Shown here one piece after another: positions 52,150 to 60,217 of a stretch of DNA of 64,000 nucleotides. Source of the DNA: Bacteroidota bacterium (GTDB lineage: Bacteria; Bacteroidota; Bacteroidia; Chitinophagales; LD1); NCBI GenBank assembly GCA_947479455.1, contig CANJZE010000004.1:62001-126000 (forward strand), written 5' to 3'. The notes beneath the pieces are model-generated. The model was not told the origin of the DNA. It saw only the letters and a list, made by a program, of their open reading frames with translations, and did not search any database. A program made the position numbers and the translations under genes. Position 1 is the first letter of the stretch. Each line of letters begins with the position of its first letter.

Positions 52150-53688
52150 TTAGTTCCTCTTCGCCACCACAAACTTCTTCCCGTCATCCTTACAAATCTT
52201 TTGCGTCAATTCTCTTCCGCTTAAAATAGCTATAGGCAAACCACCGCTGGGGCGGTTCCAGTGGCTGGCGTAATAAAAATTCTTCAACCCCGGAAACGTA
52301 AACTTAATAGGCACCGAAGCCAGAAAGTTTTTGCCCGCCATTAATCCCTGCGCGCTTCCTTTCCAGTTGCCGGTATAGCGAAGTGTAGTAGCGGGAGTAG
52401 CCACATCCACTACTTCAATAAATTCTTTAATGCCACCGAGGCGCTTATCGAGTTGCTCAATAACTTTCTCCGCAAAGGCTGCTTTCACTCTGCGGTATTC
52501 AGCGCGGTTATGTTTGCGGTGGTCAATCCAAAACTCGCGCTGCTTGGTATAATAACTTACAATCACACTGCTCTTTCCTTCGGGTGCCATGGTTTTATCG
52601 TAACTGTAAATGTGCACTTCCATGCGGTTGTATTCGGTGCCATCGGGCGAAACCAGCGGTTCATCTAAAGGATAGCGCGTTAAATGCGGCAAATGCGAAA
52701 GGTCTTTATTAATGCCAAACGAAAACTGCATAACCGAGAAGAAAATTTCAAGACTCTTTCCTTCTTTAAGGTCAAGCATTTCCTTGTTCACAAATTTTCC
52801 TTCGAGCAATTCAAATGCAGTCAAATACCAATCGGCACAGGAAATAATTAAATCCGATTCATGAATTTTTCCATGACGAACTTCCAATGCTTTCGCCACT
52901 CCGTTCTCGGTAATTATTTTGTTTACAGGCGTGTGGTAATGAATCTTTCCCCCTAAGTCCAAATATCTTTTTTCAAAACGCTCCGCAAATTTCAAAGAGC
53001 CACCAATAGGATACCCCGCGCTCTTCTTATCAAAACTCGCCATAGGAAAATAAATCACCAACAAATTTACTTCTTCACCATCATACAGCATTTCAAAACT
53101 TTCTTTCAAAAACGGGTTCTTCAGTTTTGCGGCAAACGTATAATTGGTTTTGCCCCATAGTTTCAAAAAAGTAAAAAGAAATTCTGCGTAGCGCGCCATC
53201 TTTATACTTCTAATTATAGAAGGAATCAACGGCAGCGGGTCCATGATGGGCGGCATTTCAAACTTCTGAATTACACGCATGGGTTTTATAAAGTCGCGAA
53301 TGGCTTCTTCATCTTCAGGAGCCAGGTCAATTAAATATTCCTGAAGTTTATCGAGGTTGGTGTAGAAACGAAAAGTATTGCTGCCGTATTTGTCTTTGTT
53401 CTTTACCTCAATGAACATGCGTATGTCGTGGTTCACCCAGTCCACCGCTTTCACGTCAATCAACTCATTCCACAATTTGTAAAACGAACTTCCTTTATCA
53501 GAGCCGAGAATCCAGTGCGCGCATCCGTCAAAGGTATAGCCCGATTTTTCCCAACTGGTGCAAAGCCCCCCCGGAATATTATGCTTTTCAAAAATCTGGG
53601 TATCGTAGCCGTTCATTTGCAAATAACATCCAAGCGATAAACCCGAAATGCCCGCACCAATAATATTTACCGTCTTGGCTGACTCCAT
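52150..53688 (-). CDS. CrtI/phytoene-desaturase-like FAD oxidoreductase
   Basis: 512 residues. A dinucleotide site 'NIIGAGISGLSLGCYLQMNG', 'GGLCTSWEKSGYTFDGCAHW', the RXXD-like 'GGSLKFAERFEKRYLDLGGK' region and a C-terminal FAD block 'NFYYASHWNRPSGGLPIAIL'. It is related to carotenoid desaturases and isomerases. In flexirubin-type clusters such enzymes may act on the polyene; the reaction is not known. It lies 81 nt upstream of the ketosynthase on the same strand. Confidence 0.85.
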   Translation of the reverse strand: MESAKTVNIIGAGISGLSLGCYLQMNGYDTQIFEKHNIPGGLCTSWEKSGYTFDGCAHWILGSDKGSSFYKLWNELIDVKAVDWVNHDIRMFIEVKNKDKYGSNTFRFYTNLDKLQEYLIDLAPEDEEAIRDFIKPMRVIQKFEMPPIMDPLPLIPSIIRSIKMARYAEFLFTFLKLWGKTNYTFAAKLKNPFLKESFEMLYDGEEVNLLVIYFPMASFDKKSAGYPIGGSLKFAERFEKRYLDLGGKIHYHTPVNKIITENGVAKALEVRHGKIHESDLIISCADWYLTAFELLEGKFVNKEMLDLKEGKSLEIFFSVMQFSFGINKDLSHLPHLTRYPLDEPLVSPDGTEYNRMEVHIYSYDKTMAPEGKSSVIVSYYTKQREFWIDHRKHNRAEYRRVKAAFAEKVIEQLDKRLGGIKEFIEVVDVATPATTLRYTGNWKGSAQGLMAGKNFLASVPIKFTFPGLKNFYYASHWNRPSGGLPIAILSGRELTQKICKDDGKKFVVAKRN

Positions 53689-53700
53689 TTGAGAGAGTAA

Positions 53701-53734
53701 TTGAAAATTTAAAATTGAAGATGGATGATTGAAT
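53701..53734. repeat. TTGAAAATTTAAAATTGAAG low-complexity repeat
   Basis: ATTGAAR-type units between fabG and the CrtI-like gene, similar to 49427-49459 and 54541-54559. Confidence 0.5.
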
Positions 53735-53777
53735 ACAATGAGTTGGCTTTTGAATATTAAATCTTCCTTCTTAAATA

Positions 53778-54527
53778 TTAAGTATAAAGCCCTCCGTTTA
53801 CGTTTATCACTTCGCCTGTTATATACGATGCACCTTTCGATGCGAGGAACGCTACGGTATCGGCTACTTCATCGGCTTCGCCAAAACGCTGCACCGGAAT
53901 TATACTTCTGAACTGCGACTCTTCAATGCCTTCGGTCATTTCGGTTTTAATAAAACCCGGTGCCACACAATTAACCGTAACTCCTTTTCTTCCCACTTCC
54001 TGCGCCAATGATTTGGAAGCAGCAATGACACCCGCCTTTGATGCCGCATAATTCGTTTGCCCAGGCAAACCTTTAATACCCGAAAGCGAAACCACATTTA
54101 TAATGCGACCGAATTTTTGAAACATCATTCCCGGCAACACGAGTTTAGTAATGTAGTAAAACGAATCAAGGTTGGTGCGCAACACATCGTGCCAGTCGGC
54201 TTCTGCCATCATCATCAGCAAGAAATCTTTGCGTATGCCCGCGTTGTTTACGAGTACTTCAATAGGTTTGTCTTTGTTTGCTTCTATCCAGCCGCCTAAA
54301 ACTTTTTCTACTTCTTCTTTACTGCCTACATCAAATTTCAAAGTAGAAGCATCGCCACCGTTTTCTTTTATCAGGGCAACCGTTTTATCGGCTTCGGTTT
54401 CGTTACGCTGAAAATTTACCAATACAGAGTATCCCTGTGCAGCTAATTTCAAACTTACTGCTCTGCCAATTCCGCGCGAGCCACCGGTTACGAGAGCCGT
54501 GCGTATGATTGTCTTACTATCGTTCAT
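53778..54527 (-). CDS. fabG: 3-oxoacyl-ACP reductase, SDR family
   Basis: 249 residues of the FabG type: 'ALVTGGSRGIGRAVSLKLAA' (cofactor loop, NADPH-type Arg), 'VLVNNAGI', the catalytic Ser-Tyr-Lys in 'VVSLSGIKGLPGQTNYAASK' and the closing 'ITGEVINVNGGLYT'. It reduces the 3-keto group after each condensation in the polyene pathway. Downstream of the ammonia lyase gene by 86 nt and in the same direction. Confidence 0.93.
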   Translation of the reverse strand: MNDSKTIIRTALVTGGSRGIGRAVSLKLAAQGYSVLVNFQRNETEADKTVALIKENGGDASTLKFDVGSKEEVEKVLGGWIEANKDKPIEVLVNNAGIRKDFLLMMMAEADWHDVLRTNLDSFYYITKLVLPGMMFQKFGRIINVVSLSGIKGLPGQTNYAASKAGVIAASKSLAQEVGRKGVTVNCVAPGFIKTEMTEGIEESQFRSIIPVQRFGEADEVADTVAFLASKGASYITGEVINVNGGLYT

Positions 54528-54540
54528 TCGTCATGGATTT

Positions 54541-54559
54541 AAAATTGAAGATTGAAGAT
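54541..54559. repeat. AAAATTGAAGATTGAAGAT low-complexity repeat
   Basis: Third of the ATTGAAR strings in the cluster's intergenic spaces, between the ammonia lyase and fabG. Confidence 0.5.
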
Positions 54560-54613
54560 GTAATATTGAAATACAGAGTGGCTGTTTAAATTTTAAATAT
54601 TACATCTTAATTA

Positions 54614-56149
54614 TTAAATCACACCAGGGTGATTAGTCTTCAAAAACTCTCTGATTGTTTTTAATTCTTTGAACTTCGGAACATCACCTTGAATTTTCGA
54701 AGAGCATTTTCTTATGCCATCATAAAATTCTTTCGGCTTCACCGAAAGTGAATTTCCTTTATCCAAGTAATCAACCGCTTCCGCCACTGCCAATGAATGC
54801 ACCGCCAAAACTTCGAACGTATTTTCAATAACACGAGCCGCCATCAATGCAGCATTGCTTCCCATACTCACTAAATCCTGATTATCGTTATTACTTGGAA
54901 TGCTGTGCACGTAAACAGGATTTGAAAGTGTTTGATTTTCGGCCACCGTTGAAGTAGCCGTGTATTGAATTCCCTGAATACCGAAGTTCAAACCCACAGT
55001 TCCTTTATTAATGAATGCAGGAAGTTTGCCGTTGAGTTTATCGTTGAGCAAATAATTCAATTGTCGGTCAGCCAGCATCGAAAGTTTAGTAATAGCAATT
55101 TTTAATTTATCCATTTCGAGGGCTACATAATCACCATGAAAATTTCCACCGTGGTAAACATTCTTAATCTCATCATCAATCACTGGATTGTCGCTAACAG
55201 AATTTAATTCGTCAACTAAAATCTTTTCAGCAAACGCAATGGTATCATAGATAGGTCCTATAATTTGCGGCATACAACGCAGCGAGTAATATTCTTGTAC
55301 CTTATCTTTAAAATGTGTATCGGGCGTATCGGTATACAAATGCTCCTGACGGTTGCGCATCAGTTTGCTTGATGAAACAATTTTGCGCATAGCATCAGCC
55401 ACTATATTTTGCCCCGCATGAAGTTTTACCTGATTAAGCGGTGCCGAGATATGGTCATCAAACGCTTCAAAAATTTCATTGATAGTAATCGAAATTAAAG
55501 TAGACCAGTTCAACAGTTTTTTAGCAGCTAACAAATTCACTAAACCAATTCCGGTCATGCACGAAGTGCCGTTCATCAATCCCAAACCTTCGCGCAAGCG
55601 AATGGCAAAAGGAGTAAGATTATGTTTATGCAGAACTTCGGTAGCGTCATAAATCTTTCCTTCGTGCCAAATTTCTCCTTCGCCAATAATTGCGAGACCC
55701 ATGTGTGCTAACTGCACTAAATCTCCACTGGCTCCTACTCCACCGTGCTCATATATCACAGGAATTAAATCCTGATTAATCATCTCTTTAATCAGAATCA
55801 ATAAATCGGGATGCACTCCGCTTTTGCATTGAGCAAATGTGTTGAGTCGGTCAATCAGCATCGCCTTGGCATAAATAACTTCAATAGGCTTTCCTGAACC
55901 CGAAGCATGACTGCGAATCAAATTGTATTGAAGGGTGAGGCGCTCGCTGTACGCAATTTTAAACTGCGCCATTGGGCCAAAGCCCGTATTGATACCATAA
56001 ATAACTTTGTTGGAAGCAAAGTCTTTGAGGAAATGAAAATTGTTATCTGCCTTTTTAAGCAAAGCAGCACTCAATTCAATTTTTTCTCCGCTGTAAATGA
56101 TTTTTGAAATATCATCCAGCGTAAGTTGTTTTTCGCCTACACCAATCAT
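54614..56149 (-). CDS. Aromatic amino acid ammonia lyase, tyrosine ammonia lyase-like
   Basis: 511 residues of the HAL/PAL/TAL family. The MIO cofactor forms from Ala140-Ser141-Gly142 in 'HGGVGASGDLVQLAHMG'. The catalytic Tyr51 lies in 'YGINTGFGPMAQFK'. The selectivity stretch 'YNLIRSHASGSGKP' (Ser80-His81) matches what I remember of Flavobacterium johnsoniae TAL ('LIRSHSSGTGKP'), which makes 4-coumarate from tyrosine, and 'VYHGGNFHGDYVALEMDK' is shared too. It should provide the aryl starter of the pigment. First gene of the minus-strand cluster, with a candidate promoter 64 nt upstream. Histidine ammonia lyase is the main alternative. Confidence 0.85.
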   Translation of the reverse strand: MIGVGEKQLTLDDISKIIYSGEKIELSAALLKKADNNFHFLKDFASNKVIYGINTGFGPMAQFKIAYSERLTLQYNLIRSHASGSGKPIEVIYAKAMLIDRLNTFAQCKSGVHPDLLILIKEMINQDLIPVIYEHGGVGASGDLVQLAHMGLAIIGEGEIWHEGKIYDATEVLHKHNLTPFAIRLREGLGLMNGTSCMTGIGLVNLLAAKKLLNWSTLISITINEIFEAFDDHISAPLNQVKLHAGQNIVADAMRKIVSSSKLMRNRQEHLYTDTPDTHFKDKVQEYYSLRCMPQIIGPIYDTIAFAEKILVDELNSVSDNPVIDDEIKNVYHGGNFHGDYVALEMDKLKIAITKLSMLADRQLNYLLNDKLNGKLPAFINKGTVGLNFGIQGIQYTATSTVAENQTLSNPVYVHSIPSNNDNQDLVSMGSNAALMAARVIENTFEVLAVHSLAVAEAVDYLDKGNSLSVKPKEFYDGIRKCSSKIQGDVPKFKELKTIREFLKTNHPGVI

Positions 56150-56212
56150 TCTGTGGGTAAAAATTTATCGTTAGCAAAAAGTTTAATCGTGTAAATATGT
56201 TTCTATGAATTT

Positions 56213-56243
56213 TGAAAGTATCATTATTCGCGACAAAGCAAAA
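56213..56243 (-). promoter_or_regulatory. Candidate promoter of the aryl-polyene cluster
   Basis: On the minus strand TTTTG (56243-56239), an 18-nt spacer and TACTTTCA (56220-56213) resemble -33 TTG / -7 TAnnTTTG, 64 nt upstream of the ammonia lyase start. Confidence 0.4.
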
Positions 56244-56278
56244 GCAAATCACCTTCCTGAATAGCTCCATTTCTTACT

Positions 56279-56311
56279 AAAAAAAAAGCAACCCCCTTGA
56301 GTTGCATTTTT
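56279..56311 (-). terminator. Rho-independent terminator after tRNA-Glu
   Basis: Minus strand: GCAAC and GTTGC arms with a G-rich loop, then nine T. It directly follows the CCA end of the tRNA. Confidence 0.75.
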
Positions 56312-56386
56312 TGGTACCGCGTAGGGGAATCGAACCCCTATTACCTCCGTGAAAGGGAGGCGTACTAACCGTTATACGAACGCGGC
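56312..56386 (-). tRNA. tRNA-Glu (anticodon TTC)
   Basis: 75 nt with the CCA end encoded. The anticodon stem-loop is CCTCC-CTTTCAC-GGAGG, the T-arm AGGGG-TTCGATT-CCCCT, and the D-arm contains 'GGTTAGTA'. The acceptor stem pairs GCCGCGT with ACGCGGT (first pair G-T). It is transcribed on its own strand between argS and the polyene cluster and ends at a terminator. Confidence 0.95.
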
Positions 56387-56454
56387 TTCTTTTTTAAGAG
56401 GCGCAAATGTAAATTTTTTTTGGAAGCAAAAAAGCCAATGAAAGAATATTCCAA

Positions 56455-58236
56455 TTACATTTTATCGGGCACGGTAATGCCGAGCAACTTCATACCCTTT
56501 TTAATCAGCATACCGGTTTGTGCCGAAAGGGCAACTCGTAATTTTTTCTCGTCTTCGGTAGAGGCATTAAGAATAGGAAAGTCGTGATAGAACTTATTGT
56601 AAGTTTTTGCAAGCGAGTAAACGTAATTTGCCACTTCACTTGGGTCATATTTTTCGGCAGCAGCACGCACTACATTTTCATATTCACTAATCAGAATAAT
56701 CAATTCGCGCTCTACATCATTCAACGTTTGCAGATTTGAAAAACCTGAAACATCCAAATCTTTCGCTTTACGCATGATAGCCGAAACCCGTGCATGTGTG
56801 TATTGTATAAACGGTCCTGTATGTCCATGAAAATCTATACTCTCTTCAGGATTGAAAATTATTTTTTTGTAAGGATTAACGCGCAACACAAAATATTTCA
56901 GCGCACCTAAACCAATGGTTTGATAAAGTTCTGCTGCTTGCTCTTCGCTAAAACCTTCTGTCTTCCCCAACTCTCTTGTTTTCTCTTCGGCTATGCGCAA
57001 CACTTCGGAAATCAAATCATCGGCATCAGCCGTTTTTCCTTCGCGGCTTTTAAATCTTCCGGTTGGTGATTCCACCAGCGCGTAACTCAAATGATAAATA
57101 CCAGCTGCCCATGCGTGACCAAGTTTCTGCAAAGCCAGTTTCAAAACTTTGAAATGATAATCCTGTTCGTTCGCCACCACATAAATCATTTTGTCCATCC
57201 CGAATTCCTTATTACGCAATTCGGCAGTAGCTAAATCCTGAGTAATGTAAACCGAAGTGCCATCGCTCCTCAATAAAACTTTTTCATCTAAGCCATCGGG
57301 AGTCAAGTCAATAATAACTGCGCCATCAGCACGCTTTTTGAAAACATTTTTTTTCACACCTTCTTCTACAATATCCTTCCCAAGCATATAGGTTTGACTC
57401 TCGAAATAATCTTTCTGAAAATCTATACTGAGTAAATTGAATGTTTGCTGAAATCCTTCAAACACCCATTCGTTCATTTGCTTCCACAACTTTATTGTTA
57501 CGGCATCGCCTGCCTCCCACTTCAAAAGCATTTCCTGCGTTTCTTTAAACAGGTTGGTTTGTTTTTGGTCTTCATCAAAATCTCCGGTCTTCGCGGCATT
57601 GAGAGTTTCCAATTCCTCTTTCGCCTTTTCATTCCATTTCACATACCAGTCACCGACAAAATGATCGCCCTTAATACCGGTTGATTGCGGAGTAGAGTTA
57701 TTTCCGTAATGAATATACGCCACCATACTTTTACAAATAGCAATACCGCGGTCGTTGTAAATATTCACCTTGGTTACATCGTAACCGTTTGCTTTTAAAA
57801 TTTCGCTCATCGAAAATCCCAAAAACATATTTCGTACGTGACCAATGTGCAGCGGCTTATTGGTGTTTGGTCCGCAATATTCGAGTACTACTTTTTTGCC
57901 GCTAGCTGGAAAAGTTCCGTAAGATTTATTTGTTGAAATTTCCTGTAAGCGATTCAACCAATAAGAAGAGGTAAAAGAAAGATTAAGAAAGCCTTTGATA
58001 ACATTATAGCCCGCTACATAATTTATTTTCGCCTTCAATTTCTCTCCAAGCATTTCGGCAGTTTGCTCAGGCGACTTTTTCGAAAACTTAATCAAAGGAA
58101 AAACCACCACCGTGTAATCTCCTGTATGTTCTTTCTTGGTAATATTCAAGGTAACTGCATCAGAAGAAATTTCTACTCCGAATTCTTCTTTGAAAATTTC
58201 AATAGTTGCCTGCTTTAACTCCTGTTCTAAGTTCAT
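56455..58236 (-). CDS. argS: Arginyl-tRNA synthetase
   Basis: 593 residues, class I synthetase: an N-terminal additional domain, the HIGH motif in 'YCGPNTNKPLHIGHVRNMFL', a KMSKS-like 'SPTGRFKSREGKTADADDLI' and the C-terminal anticodon-binding DALR domain ('QYTHARVSAIMRKAKDL', 'NFYHDFPILNA' type end). It charges tRNA-Arg and needs the tRNA for adenylate formation. It is upstream of and colinear with tRNA-Glu. Confidence 0.97.
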   Translation of the reverse strand: MNLEQELKQATIEIFKEEFGVEISSDAVTLNITKKEHTGDYTVVVFPLIKFSKKSPEQTAEMLGEKLKAKINYVAGYNVIKGFLNLSFTSSYWLNRLQEISTNKSYGTFPASGKKVVLEYCGPNTNKPLHIGHVRNMFLGFSMSEILKANGYDVTKVNIYNDRGIAICKSMVAYIHYGNNSTPQSTGIKGDHFVGDWYVKWNEKAKEELETLNAAKTGDFDEDQKQTNLFKETQEMLLKWEAGDAVTIKLWKQMNEWVFEGFQQTFNLLSIDFQKDYFESQTYMLGKDIVEEGVKKNVFKKRADGAVIIDLTPDGLDEKVLLRSDGTSVYITQDLATAELRNKEFGMDKMIYVVANEQDYHFKVLKLALQKLGHAWAAGIYHLSYALVESPTGRFKSREGKTADADDLISEVLRIAEEKTRELGKTEGFSEEQAAELYQTIGLGALKYFVLRVNPYKKIIFNPEESIDFHGHTGPFIQYTHARVSAIMRKAKDLDVSGFSNLQTLNDVERELIILISEYENVVRAAAEKYDPSEVANYVYSLAKTYNKFYHDFPILNASTEDEKKLRVALSAQTGMLIKKGMKLLGITVPDKM

Positions 58237-58321
58237 GCGCGTGAAAATAATTTCTATTCACATCTTTTGCGTTTTTAGCCGCAAAGTTTTTAGCTACTTT
58301 CGTTTCACTAAAAAATACAGA

Positions 58322-58873
58322 ATGAAGAAATTTTTTGTGCTCCCGTTTATAGTTGCTGTAGTTGCATTATCCTTTGCGCCTTCACCAAAACCTGCTGTTG
58401 AAGGCGGAGGCCCTTTAAAGTGGATGACCTGGGCCGAAATGCAGGAAGCGCAAAAGAAAGAACCGCGTAAAGTGTTTGTAGATGTTTATACCGATTGGTG
58501 CGGCTGGTGCAAACGCATGGATGCCACCACGTTTACTCATCCCGAAATTATAGCTTATGTCAACAAAAATTTTTACGCTATAAAATTTGATGCCGAAACG
58601 CATGACGTCATTAATTTTAAAGGGAAAGATTATAAGTATGTGGCACAGGGCTACCGCGGCTATAATGAATTAGCTGCTGAGATACTAAGTGGCCAAATGA
58701 GTTACCCCACGGGAGTTTATCTCGATGAAAAGATGGATCAAATTTTTCCTGTTCCCGGTTATCAAGACCCTAAAACATTTGAAGCTGTTGTAAATTTTGT
58801 AGCTACCAATAGTTACAAAACAAAACAATGGGAACAATATCAGCAAACGTTTAAAGGAAAAATTACAGAGTAG
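58322..58873 (+). CDS. Exported thioredoxin-fold protein (DUF255/Thioredoxin_7-like)
   Basis: 183 residues from ATG 58322, where a signal peptide begins ('KKFFVLPFIVAVVALSFAP'); the frame stays open upstream but without sense. The redox site is Cys60-Gly-Trp-Cys63 in 'VYTDWCGWCKRMDATTF' and the cis-Pro region is 'MSYPTGVYLDEKMD'. Proteins of this type are periplasmic thiol reductases or isomerases. Located 20 nt before the flavoprotein at 58894, possibly one transcript. Confidence 0.82.
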   Translation: MKKFFVLPFIVAVVALSFAPSPKPAVEGGGPLKWMTWAEMQEAQKKEPRKVFVDVYTDWCGWCKRMDATTFTHPEIIAYVNKNFYAIKFDAETHDVINFKGKDYKYVAQGYRGYNELAAEILSGQMSYPTGVYLDEKMDQIFPVPGYQDPKTFEAVVNFVATNSYKTKQWEQYQQTFKGKITE

Positions 58874-58893
58874 TTTACTAAATAAATGGGTTA

Positions 58894-60213
58894 ATGTTAT
58901 ACGATGTTGCCGTTATTGGTGGAGGACCTGCTGGTTCTACAGCCGCTTCTTACCTTTCCAAAGAAGGTTTGAAAGTAGTTCTGTTTGAAAAGAAAAAATT
59001 TCCGCGACCGCATGTTGGTGAATCATTAGTTCCTGCCGTAAACCGTGTGTTGCACGAACTCGGGCTTTTTGAAAAATTAGAAACACACGGCTTCCTGAAA
59101 AAGTACGGAGCAGCATGGACAACTTTTAATTCTAACGAAAACGCATCCCACGATTTTAAAGGAATGGAAATTTTAGAGCAGGTTGATATTTTGTTCAACG
59201 AAAGAGTAAACCCCGATGCGTTTAAAGAATTTACCTTTCATGTTGACCGTGCCGAGTTTGATGAACTTTTATTAAACCATTCGGAAAGTTTAGGAGCAAC
59301 AGTTTTTCAAAATGCGGGTGTGCAACACACCGATTTTTCGAATACTGATTTTGTTTCGTTACAAGTGAATGTAAACGGAGAGCAAAAAGAATTTCGCGCA
59401 AAGATGATAGTTGATGCCAGCGGACGAGATACACAGGTAGGTAGTCAGTTGAACCTAAAAATATCGGACCCTGTTTTCGATCAGTTTGCTATTCATAGTT
59501 GGTTCAAAAATTTCGACCGCAACGAAAAAGAGTTGCACGATTATATCTTCATTCACTTTCTTCCCTTTCACCATACGTGGATTTGGCAGATTCCGATTAC
59601 CAATGAAATCACGAGCTTAGGATTGGTAACTTCTAAAAAACACATTAAAGGACGAGCAGATGATTTGGAAAAAATCTTCAACGAGTTCATGGAGAACAAT
59701 TCTGACTTAGCACAGCGAATAAAAAAAGCGGAACGCATTCGTCCGTTTACTTTAGAAGCAGATTACAGCTACAGTATGAAGCAAATGGCTGGCGACAGAT
59801 TTGTTATGGTAGGTGATGCAGCCCGTTATGTTGACCCTATTTTTTCGAGCGGAGTAAGTATTGCACTGAACAGCGCGCGATTTGCAAAAGACAATATTCT
59901 TCGTGCATTTAAAACAGGAAATTTTAAGCGCGAAGCATTTCAGGATTACGAAAAGATAATTGGAGCAGGTTGCAAAAACTGGTATCGGTTTATCTCCATG
60001 TATTATCGTCTCAATGTGTTGTTTACATGGTTTGTAAAAAATCCAAAATACAGATTGGAAGTAATTCGCTTTTTACAAGGCGATGTGTATGACGAAAACG
60101 AATCGTTTTTGCTTCGCGATATGGAAGAAACTTTACAGGAAGTAGAAAAAAATCCGAAACATATCTGGCACGATTTGCTTCACAATATTCAAGAGGCTTC
60201 GTTGCAACACTAA
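58894..60213 (+). CDS. Second halogenase-like FAD oxidoreductase
   Basis: 439 residues, same family as the gene at 45909: 'VAVIGGGPAGSTAASYL' (6-22), 'KKFPRPHVGESLVPAVN', the WxWxIP signature as WIWQIP (229-234) and 'YVDPIFSSGVSIALNS'. At the position of the halogenase Lys it has Ala74 ('YGAAWTTF'), so it is more likely a hydroxylase or dehydrogenase. It may act in the same pigment pathway although it is on the other strand and beyond argS. No reductase partner is seen. Confidence 0.8.
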   Translation: MLYDVAVIGGGPAGSTAASYLSKEGLKVVLFEKKKFPRPHVGESLVPAVNRVLHELGLFEKLETHGFLKKYGAAWTTFNSNENASHDFKGMEILEQVDILFNERVNPDAFKEFTFHVDRAEFDELLLNHSESLGATVFQNAGVQHTDFSNTDFVSLQVNVNGEQKEFRAKMIVDASGRDTQVGSQLNLKISDPVFDQFAIHSWFKNFDRNEKELHDYIFIHFLPFHHTWIWQIPITNEITSLGLVTSKKHIKGRADDLEKIFNEFMENNSDLAQRIKKAERIRPFTLEADYSYSMKQMAGDRFVMVGDAARYVDPIFSSGVSIALNSARFAKDNILRAFKTGNFKREAFQDYEKIIGAGCKNWYRFISMYYRLNVLFTWFVKNPKYRLEVIRFLQGDVYDENESFLLRDMEETLQEVEKNPKHIWHDLLHNIQEASLQH

Positions 60214-60217
60214 ATTT

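Noticed and set aside
56150-56311. Attachment site of an integrated element at tRNA-Glu
   Set aside because: No integrase gene or direct repeat of the tRNA 3' end is seen in the window.
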